Position numbers and translations under genes: made by a program. The notes below the pieces were generated by a model. The model did not search any database. It was given only the letters and a program-made list of their open reading frames with translations, and had not been told where the DNA came from. A DNA stretch of 5,837 bases from Lachnospiraceae bacterium (lineage in GTDB: Bacteria > Bacillota_A > Clostridia > Lachnospirales > Lachnospiraceae), in assembly GCA_028694115.1 (NCBI GenBank), contig JAQUUB010000184.1, forward strand, positions 1 to 5,837, written 5' to 3'. This document shows, one piece after another, positions 1 through 5,837 of the stretch; the stretch's first letter is position 1, and each line of letters opens with the position of its first letter.

Positions 1-2
1 TA

Positions 3-383
3 GAGTACCAAAAAGGAAAGACGCAGAATAATCATGGAAAAATATCTGTGAAAAAGTTAGTGGGTCAGAATGCTGGAGTATCAAGTATTGAAGTCACGGA
101 TAATAATATCAAACAATTTGAAAAAGTAGCAAAGAAATATAGTGTTGATTTTTCAATTAAAAAGGATAGAACAGTTGATCCGCCAAAGTACATGGTGTTC
201 TTCAAGGGCAGGGATGCTGATGTGATTTCACAGGCATTCAAAGAGTTTGTTAAAGTGAATGAGAAAGTGAAACAGCGTGAATCAGTAAAACAGAAATTGC
301 AGAAACTGGTAAAGGTTGTGGCGCAGAATAAGAACAAAGAACGTTCAAGGGAGAAGGACAAAGATCGAGGGCAAAGCTTATGA
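3..383 (+). CDS. pcfB: PcfB-like (DUF3801) conjugation accessory protein, 5' end outside window
   Basis: The reading frame is open from the first bases of the window and ends at TGA 381-383, so this is the C-terminal part (126 residues visible) of a gene that starts upstream. A GTG at 48 is in frame, but it is not a credible start because recognisable family sequence (Y-Q-K-G-K-T) continues upstream of it. The visible protein resembles the conserved PcfB/DUF3801 core: a segment around V-K-K-L-V, then V-T-D-N-N-I-K-Q-F-E-K-V-A-K-K-Y and a strand ending in Y-M-V-F-F-K-G-R-D-A-D. The last 45 or so residues are a highly charged Lys/Arg/Glu/Gln tail that may form a coiled coil. In the enterococcal pCF10 system PcfB is a cytoplasmic partner of the coupling protein PcfC and helps dock the relaxase; the same role is inferred here. 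The stop overlaps the next gene's ATG (ATGA, 380-383), which suggests translational coupling and fits a physical partnership. Confidence 0.8.
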   Translation, partial: EYQKGKTQNNHGKISVKKLVGQNAGVSSIEVTDNNIKQFEKVAKKYSVDFSIKKDRTVDPPKYMVFFKGRDADVISQAFKEFVKVNEKVKQRESVKQKLQKLVKVVAQNKNKERSREKDKDRGQSL

Positions 384-1178
384 TAAAAAAAGTGATTGCT
401 GGAATAACAAAAGATCTTGGGGCATTACCAAAGAAATGGAAAGCAGAATGGAAAAAAGCAAATAAAAAGAAAGTCATACTGTTAAATCTTCCGTATCTAT
501 TAGCGGCGTATTTCTGTAATAAGGTGGCATGGGTATATCGAATTTCTTATGGTGACAATGCATCAGACAAGATGATGGCTACCATGAATGGGTTAGGAAC
601 GATGTTCAAAAACCCAATTCCAAGTTTTCAAATAAGGGATGTGGTGATTGGTGCTGCTTGTGCCATAGGCCTTAGGCTTATAGTGTATTTTAAAGCAAAG
701 AATGCCAAAAAGTTCAGAAAAGGTGTAGAGTATGGATCTGCCAGGTGGGGCAATGAAAAGGATATTGAACCTTATGTTGCACCAAAGTTTGAGGATAATA
801 TCATTCTGACAGAAAAAGAAAAATTGATGATGTCAGGTAGACCAAAACAGCCGAAGTATGCCAGAAATAAAAACATATTAGTAATCGGTGGTTCTGGTTC
901 TGGTAAGACTCGTTTTTTTGTAAAACCGAATTTGATGCAGATGCATAGCTCCTATGTCATAACTGATCCCAAGGGAACCGTGCTAATCGAATGTGGAAAA
1001 ATGTTAGCTAAAAACGATTACAAAATCAAAGTTCTGAATACCATTAACTTTAAGAAATCCATGAGATATAACCCATTTGCGTACATTCAAAGCGAAAAGG
1101 ATATCTTAAAACTCGTCAACACAATTATCGTAAATACAAAGGGAGAAGGACAGCAGGCAACTGAAGATTTTTGGGTGA
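380..1178 (+). CDS. VirD4/TraG-like type IV coupling protein, exon 1 (N-terminal half)
   Basis: This exon encodes residues 1-266 and the first base of codon 267 of a type IV coupling protein, the inner-membrane ATPase that feeds the relaxase-DNA complex into the conjugation channel. ATG 380 follows a GAGG (367-370) nine bases upstream and overlaps the stop of the pcfB-like gene. Two hydrophobic segments at about residues 32-54 and 86-104 form the membrane anchor. The cytoplasmic domain follows, with Walker A G-G-S-G-S-G-K-T at residues 170-177 and a Y-V-I-T-D-P-K-G segment at 192-199, both typical of the family. Coding similarity ends at D-F-W-V (residues 263-266). Unspliced reading adds only S-A-T-C-S before TAG 1193-1195, giving a 271-residue product with Walker A but no Walker B. 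The whole matches the VirD4-like family of clostridial elements (CD1115-type). Which family name applies (TraG, PcfC, VirD4) is a naming choice, so no symbol is given. Confidence 0.92.
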
Positions 1179-1874
1179 GTGCGACTTGTTCGTAGGCGGT
1201 AAGAAGTCTACGCACAAGCAACAGTTCATGTTGTTTGTGAACTGATAATTTGATAAGTGGAATGATAGGGTAACGCCTTGAAACGCTTACACTTGATGGG
1301 CATGCATTTTCTGTAAATGAATTTGTGTGAAGCCCCATGACAAAGGCTGAGAGCAACCGTAATAGCTTGCCAAAAGCTATCGAAAGCGGTCCAGAGGTGG
1401 ACTGTGTTGCCTATAGGTCGAGTGTCTATAAAATATCTATGGTTAGAATGAGTATCCTGGCAGATACTCTGACGAACTTGCGAATGTACGGGTCTATAAG
1501 AAGACTGTGCAGAAATGTACAGGTGCGTTAAAGCGCAGTTAGTGTGGTTTAGTAGAAATTTTCCCTACGAACGACCATTTTGTGTTACAGGCATAAACAA
1601 GCTAACAGGCTCATAGCAAGAACCTAAGGGTATATATGTACAGATAGAGTTATCGGAACAAGGAAAGGTACTGGGTTCTACATGGAATAATCTGACGAAG
1701 AATAATAAGCAGATGAACCAGTACTGAAAAGTAGTGTTCGAACCAATGAAGCTTTTGTAATGAAAGCAGAGGGATGGGCACAAGTCGTTGGTCTAAATGA
1801 GCATTATTCAATCGCTATAAGGATTCGAATAAGACCAAAAGGGTCACTTTCAAAAGAAAAGGAGGTGATGCCTT
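1179..1874 (+). ncRNA. Group II intron RNA domains I-III and proximal domain IV
   Basis: This stretch of about 700 nt has no credible gene and forms the 5' ribozyme part of the intron. A hairpin near the 5' end pairs CGTAG 1191-1195 with CTACG 1208-1212, and this stem contains the TAG that stops unspliced translation. A nested stem with GAACA 1656-1660 paired to TGTTC 1735-1739, and inside it 1668-1678 paired to 1715-1724 with one bulged G, is a likely domain III. Proximal domain IV begins around 1800 with a 10-bp hairpin (1804-1813 with 1822-1832, one bulged C at 1826) and a smaller GACC/GGTC hairpin at 1833-1845, just before the intron protein's ribosome-binding site. In the well-studied Ll.LtrB intron the equivalent DIVa stem binds the maturase and represses its translation; the same is inferred here. 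Exact domain limits inside this span are not resolved by eye. Confidence 0.75.
1860..1868 (+). promoter_or_regulatory. Ribosome-binding site of the intron-encoded protein
   Basis: AGGAGG at 1860-1865 is a near-perfect Shine-Dalgarno sequence nine bases before ATG 1875. An in-frame TGA at 1866-1868 rules out any start further upstream. A second ATG at 1868 is in a different frame and too close to the site to use it. AAGG 1858-1861 can pair with CCTT 1871-1874, a short stem that could partly hide the site; this is weak on its own. Confidence 0.8.
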
Positions 1875-3782
1875 ATGCCAAAAGGAAAGAAAAACCTAAG
1901 TGTAGACAGCTTGCGCCATGCAGAATACTATGGCATGCAATCTAAGTTTGACAACCTATACCAAAGGAGCAAAGAGGGCGATGATTTTATAGACCTCATG
2001 CAACTTATTCTGGGCAAAGATAACATTCTGTTAGCATACAGGAATATCAAGTCAAACACAGGCAGTTACACAGCTGGAACAGACAATCTGACGATTAACG
2101 ATATTGGGTGCTTACCACCTGATACAGTAGTGGAAAGAGTCAGATATTATGTCACAGGTAGTCAACATGGCTACCGTCCAAAACCTGTAAGAAGAAAAGA
2201 GATACCAAAGCCGAATGGAAGTTTTAGACCATTGGGAATTCCATGCATATGGGATAGATTGATACAGCAATGTATCAAGCAGATACTAGAGCCAATTTGT
2301 GAAGCAAAATTTAGTACTAACAGCTACGGATTCAGACCTAACAGGTCAGTAGAACATGCAATATCAAGAACCTATTCATTATTACAAAGGTCGCATTTAC
2401 ATTATGTACTCGAATTTGACATCAAAGGATTTTTCGATAATGTAAATCATAGTAAATTGATAAAGCAGTTATGGGCACTGGGTATCAAGGATAAGCAACT
2501 TATTTATGTAATAAAGCGAATACTTAAAGCACCAATCCGAATGCCAGATGGCAGTACGATTATTCCAGACAGGGGAACACCACAGGGAGGTATTATTTCT
2601 CCATTATTAGCAAATGTGGTGCTAAATGAATTAGACCATTGGGTTGAAAGCCAATGGCAAAATAGTCCTATTGTTATGGAAAATGGTAAAGAACGTATGA
2701 TTAGGAATTCATTAGTCTTCGATAGAAGTCATGGTTACGCTGTGATGAGAAGAACTGATCTAAAAGAAATGTATATAGTGAGGTATGCTGATGATTTTCG
2801 AATATTCTGTAGAAATAGGGAAGACGCTGAAAAGACAATGGTTGCTGTTACGAATTGGATTACAACAAGGTTAAAACTTGAAGTATCTCCAGAAAAGACA
2901 AGAATCGTAAATGTCCGTAAACGGTATTCAGAATTTCTTGGATTCAAAATAAAGGTAAGGACAAAAGGGAAAAAGTATGTAGTAAATTCCCATATATGTG
3001 ACAAAAAGCAGATGGCAGTAAGAGAAAAACTTGTAGAACAAGCAAAACGAATTGCAAGACCACGCCAAGGATATAAGCAGTTAGCAGAAATAACGCTATT
3101 TGGAGAAATGGTTCTTGGCATACAGAATTATTACAAAATAGCTACATGTGTAAGCCTTGATTGCAGAGATATTCATAGAGCAGTTATGACCGTATTAACA
3201 AACCGATTAAACACTGAGAAAGGTTGTAGTTTGAAACGGTCGGGTGGAACAATGACAGAAAGCGAAAAGGAACGGTTTGGAAATTCAAAAATGATACGTT
3301 ATGTATCTGGTATTGAAAGACCAATCTACCCCATTGCATATGTCAAATATAAAATGGCTATAGGAATCAGTGCCTCAGTTAGTTGTTATACGACAGAGGG
3401 AAGAAAGAAACTACATGAGGACTTAAATATCAATAAATCTATACTGACTAACTTATATCAACAGTCAATGAATGAGCATAGTCTTGAGTATTTGGATAGC
3501 AGACAATCTTTGCTTGCTGCACAAAAAGGAATGTGTGGGATTAGTGGTATTGAGTTTACCAATGTGGAAGAAATCGGTTGTTGTTTGAAAGTTTCTGCCT
3601 TTAATGGTGGAAAAGAGCAATACAAAAACATGGTTCTTGTAATGAAGAAGTATTTACCAATTTTACAATTCAATGATATGCATGTGATACAGGATTATCT
3701 GAAAGTTATCAAACCAGAAAAGAAACAGTTAGTCAAAATCAATAAGTTAAGAGAATTAAATGATTTGACTGCTATAGGTTAA
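1875..3782 (+). CDS. ltrA: Group II intron reverse transcriptase/maturase with degenerate HNH-like C-terminus
   Basis: This 635-residue protein is the intron-encoded protein that helps its RNA fold and splice and copies it into DNA. The reverse transcriptase domain spans roughly residues 40-365: R-P-K-P-V-R-R-K-E-I-P-K-P-N-G at 101-115, S-Y-G-F-R-P-N-R-S at 150-158, F-D-I-K-G-F-F-D at 181-188 (catalytic Asp182), G-T-P-Q-G-G-I-I-S-P-L-L-A-N at 234-247, and Y-A-D-D at 304-307 (catalytic Asp306 and Asp307). About 45 residues sit between the last two motifs. The maturase (X, thumb) region covers about 385-500 and includes G-I-Q-N-Y-Y-K-I at 415-422. Residues 536-600 align by eye with the HNH endonuclease domain of related proteins (S-R at 542-543, C554, C569, N-G-G at 577-579, N585), but the expected C-H-H is C-C-L (569-571) and later histidines are absent, so DNA cleavage is probably lost. 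Splicing and reverse transcription look intact. The symbol ltrA is used in the generic family sense. Confidence 0.95.
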   Translation: MPKGKKNLSVDSLRHAEYYGMQSKFDNLYQRSKEGDDFIDLMQLILGKDNILLAYRNIKSNTGSYTAGTDNLTINDIGCLPPDTVVERVRYYVTGSQHGYRPKPVRRKEIPKPNGSFRPLGIPCIWDRLIQQCIKQILEPICEAKFSTNSYGFRPNRSVEHAISRTYSLLQRSHLHYVLEFDIKGFFDNVNHSKLIKQLWALGIKDKQLIYVIKRILKAPIRMPDGSTIIPDRGTPQGGIISPLLANVVLNELDHWVESQWQNSPIVMENGKERMIRNSLVFDRSHGYAVMRRTDLKEMYIVRYADDFRIFCRNREDAEKTMVAVTNWITTRLKLEVSPEKTRIVNVRKRYSEFLGFKIKVRTKGKKYVVNSHICDKKQMAVREKLVEQAKRIARPRQGYKQLAEITLFGEMVLGIQNYYKIATCVSLDCRDIHRAVMTVLTNRLNTEKGCSLKRSGGTMTESEKERFGNSKMIRYVSGIERPIYPIAYVKYKMAIGISASVSCYTTEGRKKLHEDLNINKSILTNLYQQSMNEHSLEYLDSRQSLLAAQKGMCGISGIEFTNVEEIGCCLKVSAFNGGKEQYKNMVLVMKKYLPILQFNDMHVIQDYLKVIKPEKKQLVKINKLRELNDLTAIG

Positions 3783-3830
3783 TATTTTCAATTGGAGATT
3801 GATTAAATGCGAATGAAAACCAACGATGGA

Positions 3831-3864
3831 ACGCCGGATGCGGTGAAAATCGCATGTCCGGTGT
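3831..3864 (+). ncRNA. Group II intron domain V (catalytic hairpin)
   Basis: This is a canonical 34-nt domain V. The lower stem pairs 3831-3838 with 3857-3864, including a G-T wobble at 3833/3862. A two-nucleotide bulge (T3855, G3856) separates it from the upper stem, 3839-3844 with 3849-3854, which is closed by a GAAA tetraloop at 3845-3848. The catalytic triad is CGC at 3832-3834, an accepted variant of AGC. The hairpin binds the catalytic metal ions, and its completeness argues that the ribozyme can splice. Confidence 0.93.
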
Positions 3865-3866
3865 GG

Positions 3867-3913
3867 AATGGGGGAAAAGGTGGAGATAACTTCAAAACCT
3901 TACCTATCATTAT
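3867..3913 (+). ncRNA. Group II intron domain VI with branch-point adenosine and 3' splice site
   Basis: Bases 3867-3871 pair with 3907-3911, and 3872-3874 pair with 3903-3905, leaving A3906 as a single bulge flanked on both sides by G-T pairs. That is the classic branch-point arrangement, with seven nucleotides between it and the 3' splice site. An inner stem pairs 3877-3881 with 3897-3901, then 3882-3885 with 3890-3893 around an ATAA loop. The intron ends in AT, consistent with the usual AY ending. Confidence 0.88.
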
Positions 3914-4959
3914 AAGCTGAAAAATTACTGTATCAGGCATACATTGGATACATCTGGTATGAAGCACCAGAGGACGAACAAAACTTCGCAATGCTCATTG
4001 ATTTTATTGATGCCAGTGAAGCCAGAGAAGACGATGAAAACTTTAAAAATGCAGTGGATTTATTGTTTGAGGAACTGGAAGAAAAAGACCCCAATCACTT
4101 TGCTGTAAGACAATATAAGAAATACAAGTTAGCGGCAGGAAAAACAGCTAAGAGTATTTTAATTTCCTGTGGTGCCAGACTTGCGCCATTCGATATTAAA
4201 GAATTAAGGGAACTAACACTCGTGGATGATTTGGAATTAGATACGCTTGGAGAAAAGAAAACAGCATTGTTTGTGATCATCTCTGATACGGATTCGACGT
4301 TTAATTTTATTGTATCCATCATGTATTCCCAATTATTTAATCTTCTGTGTAACAAAGCAGATGATGTATATGGAGGCAGATTACCGATTCATGTGAGATG
4401 CCTTTTGGATGAGTTCAGTAATATCGGACAAATTCCGCAATTTGAGAAGCTGATAGCTACTATTCGTAGTAGGGAAATATCGGCTTCTATTATTTTGCAA
4501 TCAAAATCGCAGTTAAAGGCAATTTATAAGGATCATGCGGATACCATTGAAGGCAATTGCGATTCCACTCTGTTCCTGGGAGGAAAAGAGAAGACCACAC
4601 TAAAAGAGTTGGCTGAAATACTGGGTAAAGAGACGATTGACCTTTATAATACCTCGGATACAAGGGGAACGCAGCAATCCTATGGTCTGAATTATCAAAA
4701 GACTGGAAAAGATCTAATGAGCCAGGATGAGATTGCAGTTATGGACGGTGGAAAATGTATCATGCAGCTTAGAGGTGTGAGACCTTTTTTCTCAAATAAA
4801 TATGATATTACAAAGCATGAGCAGTACAAATATTTATCCGACTATGACGAGAAAAATGCGTTTGATGTTGAAAAGTACATGAAGAATCTGCACAGAGCCA
4901 AGGTAAAAGAAAATGATGTGTTAGAGGATGTATTTGAATCAAAAGAAATAATTGAATAA
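3914..4959 (+). CDS. VirD4/TraG-like type IV coupling protein, exon 2 (C-terminal half)
   Basis: This is the continuation of the gene that starts at 380. Base A1178 plus AA 3914-3915 make lysine codon 267, and the frame then reads A-E-K-L-L-Y-Q-A-Y-I-G-Y onward to TAA 4957-4959, giving 614 residues in all, a usual length for the family. Walker B is C-L-L-D-E-F with Asp432 and Glu433, followed by the conserved S-N-I-G-Q-I-P-Q-F and, further on, S-I-I-L-Q-S-K-S-Q-L, which resembles the arginine/glutamine sensor region of VirD4 ATPases. The stretch R-Q-Y-K-K-Y-K-L-A-A-G-K-T near residues 332-344 is also strongly typical. The C-terminus is acidic. An internal ATG at 3991 (residue 293) has no Shine-Dalgarno sequence before it and lies past conserved residues, so it is not a separate gene start. 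A functional product needs splicing of the intron between the two exons. Confidence 0.92.
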
Positions 4960-4963
4960 CGAG

Positions 4964-4988
4964 ACTTTTGGACATGATGTTCAGAAGT
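4964..4988 (+). other. Hairpin just downstream of the coupling-protein stop
   Basis: Five bases after the TAA of the coupling-protein gene, 4964-4973 can pair with 4979-4988 over ten base pairs (two G-T wobbles) around an ATGAT loop. No T-run follows on the plus strand, where the sequence is A-rich, so it does not look like an intrinsic terminator. A role in RNA stability or processing between the ATPase gene and the small membrane-protein gene is possible but inferred. Confidence 0.5.
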
Positions 4989-5020
4989 GAAACTTAAAAA
5001 CAAATAAAACTAAAAGAAAA

Positions 5021-5065
5021 AGGAGAGAGGGGTAGACAAAAGAGCTACCCTTCAATATTTTAACT
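5021..5065 (+). promoter_or_regulatory. Shine-Dalgarno sequence separated by a hairpin from the Maff2-like start codon
   Basis: AGGAGAG at 5021-5027 is a good ribosome-binding sequence, but it lies about 40 nt before ATG 5066 and no start codon sits at normal distance from it. Between them GGGTAG 5030-5035 pairs with CTACCC 5045-5050, extended by G-T 5029/5051 and A-T 5028/5052, to give an eight-pair stem with a nine-base loop. If folded, it brings the ribosome-binding site to about 14 unpaired bases from the ATG. The site could therefore act through a folded leader, like phage T4 gene 38. No T-run follows the hairpin, so termination is unlikely. Confidence 0.55.
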
Positions 5066-5281
5066 ATGGCATTTTTTACAACAGCAGTAACAGGATTAAA
5101 GACAGTCGTAACAGCAATCGGAGCAGGTGTAGGTGTATGGGGAGTGATTAACTTACTGGAAGGATATGGTAATGATAACCCTGGTGCGAAATCACAGGGA
5201 ATCAAACAGCTCATGGCTGGCGGAGGAATTATTATTGTAGCACAGACGGTGATCCCACAGCTTACTACACTTTTCTCATAA
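5066..5281 (+). CDS. Maff2-family small membrane protein (VirB2/TrbC-like conjugation component)
   Basis: This 71-residue protein starts M-A-F-F, as members of the Maff2 family do, and contains the highly typical central loop L-L-E-G-Y-G-N-D-N-P-G-A-K-S-Q-G. Two hydrophobic segments at about residues 10-32 and 47-69 make a hairpin-like membrane protein with a hydrophilic loop at 32-46. There is no basic N-terminus or obvious signal-peptidase site. Its size, two-segment topology and position between a coupling ATPase and a VirB6/TrbL-like gene suggest a pilin-like or channel subunit comparable to VirB2/TrbC, but that role is inferred. ATG 5066 is the only ordinary start in frame, because TAG at 5033-5035 closes the frame upstream. 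It is preceded by the unusual hairpin leader at 5021-5065 and followed after three bases by the next gene. Family recognition is strong; biochemical function is not known to me. Confidence 0.85.
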   Translation: MAFFTTAVTGLKTVVTAIGAGVGVWGVINLLEGYGNDNPGAKSQGIKQLMAGGGIIIVAQTVIPQLTTLFS

Positions 5282-5284
5282 TAA

Positions 5285-5837
5285 ATGAATGGAATCATTG
5301 ATAAGATTACTGAATTCATAACTGAGATGCTACAGGGGTGGGTATTATCCAATCTGGAAACAATGTTTACTGATGTCAATGACAAAGTAGGCACAATAGC
5401 AGGAGAGGTAGCAAAGACCCCTAGCACATGGAATTCCAGTATTTTCAATATGATTCAGACCCTATCAACAAATGTAATATTGCCTATAGCAGGAATGATC
5501 ATTAGTTTTGTCCTTGTCTATGAGCTGATTACCATGGTAATGGATAAGAACAATATGCATGAATTTGATACATCGTTGTTCTTTCGTTTCCTTGGGAAAG
5601 CATTTGTGGCGGTTTGGTTTTTAAGCAATACATCGACAATTGTTATGGCACTTTTTGATGTAGGAAGTCATGTAGTTATGCAGGCACAAGCACAAATAAC
5701 AGGATCTACTAGTCTTGATGTGACAAGTACACTGACAACCATGTTTAATAATCAGATTGCCACTATGGGGATAGGAGAACTGATTCAGCTTGGAATGGAA
5801 ACCATGATTATCAGCGTATGTATGAAGATCATGTCAG
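5285..5837 (+). CDS. VirB6/TrbL-like conjugal transfer membrane protein, 3' end outside window
   Basis: The frame from ATG 5285 is open to the window end, giving 184 visible residues. Hydrophobic segments lie at about residues 62-84, 103-125 and from about 162 to the edge; the N-terminal 60 residues are amphipathic and include M-L-Q-G-W-V-L-S-N-L-E-T-M-F and T-P-S-T-W-N. This pattern and the position after a Maff2-like gene match the VirB6/TrbL-like polytopic protein of clostridial conjugative elements (CD1112-type), an inner-membrane channel component through which the DNA substrate passes in VirB systems. The start is only three bases after the stop of the preceding gene, and no Shine-Dalgarno sequence is visible within that gene's last codons, so translation probably depends on reinitiation by ribosomes leaving the upstream gene. 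The C-terminal part cannot be judged here. Confidence 0.82.
   Translation, partial: MNGIIDKITEFITEMLQGWVLSNLETMFTDVNDKVGTIAGEVAKTPSTWNSSIFNMIQTLSTNVILPIAGMIISFVLVYELITMVMDKNNMHEFDTSLFFRFLGKAFVAVWFLSNTSTIVMALFDVGSHVVMQAQAQITGSTSLDVTSTLTTMFNNQIATMGIGELIQLGMETMIISVCMKIMS

Larger units (their letters stand above)
1179..3913 (+). mobile_element. Group II intron with intron-encoded protein, inserted in the coupling-protein gene
   Basis: The element is a 2735-nt retrotransposing ribozyme in sense orientation. The 5' boundary is GTGCGAC at 1179, matching the group II GUGYG consensus, and the 3' end is ATCATTAT at 3906-3913. The boundaries are fixed independently by the host gene: only removal of 1179-3913 leaves codon AAA between GTG (Val266) and GCT (Ala268) and restores D-F-W-V-K-A-E. 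It contains about 690 nt of structured RNA, an open reading frame for a reverse transcriptase/maturase in domain IV, and well-formed domains V and VI. Such introns splice by branching, then use their protein to reverse-splice into DNA and copy themselves (retrohoming). The protein's long insertion between the T-P-Q-G-G and Y-A-D-D motifs suggests a bacterial class B or chloroplast-like lineage rather than class C, but this assignment is tentative. No exon-binding sequence was identified with confidence. Confidence 0.95.

Noticed and set aside
48..50. GTG 48 as the start of the first gene.
   Set aside because: Family-like sequence continues in frame to the window edge and there is no Shine-Dalgarno sequence at a suitable distance; the gene starts before the window.
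1407..1412. TTGCCT as exon-binding sequence 1, pairing with the last six exon bases 1173-1178.
   Set aside because: Three of six pairs would be G-T wobbles and no matching exon-binding sequence 2 was found in a consistent position, so the pairing could be chance.
1337..1531. A 64-residue open frame inside the 5' intron RNA.
   Set aside because: It has no recognisable domain and lies in the folded ribozyme region, where short open frames arise by chance.
1760..1945. A 61-residue open frame overlapping the start of the reverse transcriptase gene in another frame.
   Set aside because: It has no Shine-Dalgarno sequence or recognisable family. The reverse transcriptase frame has strong motifs and its own ribosome-binding site.
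3991..4959. A separate 322-residue gene starting at ATG 3991.
   Set aside because: There is no ribosome-binding site before it, and coupling-protein sequence continues upstream in the same frame to 3914, where it joins exon 1 through the intron splice.
4968..4998. A promoter with TTGGAC as -35 in the gap after the coupling-protein gene.
   Set aside because: The -35 match is partial, it lies inside a hairpin, and no TATAAT-like sequence occurs at 16-18 bases.
5028..5052. An intrinsic terminator before the Maff2-like gene.
   Set aside because: The stem is not followed by a T-run but by mixed CAATATTTTAAC, and the gene begins 13 bases later.
4981..5448. A 155-residue minus-strand open frame opposite the Maff2-like and VirB6-like genes.
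   Set aside because: It is antisense to two recognised genes, and its proline/serine/threonine/valine-rich composition is what the complement of hydrophobic coding sequence gives.

Overview
The window is a stretch of a conjugative (type IV secretion) gene cluster from an AT-rich, low-GC Gram-positive bacterium, most likely a Clostridia/Lachnospiraceae-type gut Firmicute carrying an integrative conjugative element or conjugative plasmid. This rests on four neighbouring plus-strand genes that resemble the usual set in such elements: a PcfB-like (DUF3801) protein, a VirD4/TraG-like coupling ATPase, a small Maff2-family membrane protein and a VirB6/TrbL-like membrane protein. Family assignments are from recognising the protein sequences; no search was run.

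Layout. Bases 1-383 hold the 3' part of the pcfB-like gene, whose start lies before the window. It overlaps the coupling-protein gene by four bases (ATGA at 380-383). The coupling-protein gene begins at 380 and is interrupted by a group II intron at 1179-3913 (2735 nt, sense orientation). Removing exactly these bases joins the two halves in frame through a lysine codon and restores the motif D-F-W-V-K-A-E, giving a 614-residue protein that ends at 4959. Exon 1 holds the membrane anchor and Walker A; exon 2 holds Walker B and the rest of the ATPase.

The intron has a 5' GTGCGAC start, about 690 nt of structured RNA (domains I-III and the start of IV), a 635-residue reverse transcriptase/maturase at 1875-3782 with its own strong Shine-Dalgarno sequence, a clear 34-nt domain V (3831-3864) and a domain VI with a bulged adenosine at 3906, eight nucleotides from the 3' end. 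RNA and protein both look intact for splicing, but the C-terminal HNH-like endonuclease region of the intron protein has lost its histidines.

After the coupling protein comes a 106-bp gap with two hairpins. The second lies between a good Shine-Dalgarno sequence and the distant start codon of the 71-residue Maff2-like gene (5066-5281). Three bases later the VirB6/TrbL-like gene starts (5285) and runs off the window end.

Working together, the PcfB-like protein would help present DNA-relaxase cargo to the coupling ATPase, and the Maff2-like and VirB6-like proteins would form part of the membrane channel. Because the intron separates Walker A from Walker B, a working coupling protein should require intron splicing, which ties transfer of the element to the activity of its resident retroelement. 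I found no tRNA, rRNA, CRISPR array, attachment site or convincing intrinsic terminator.
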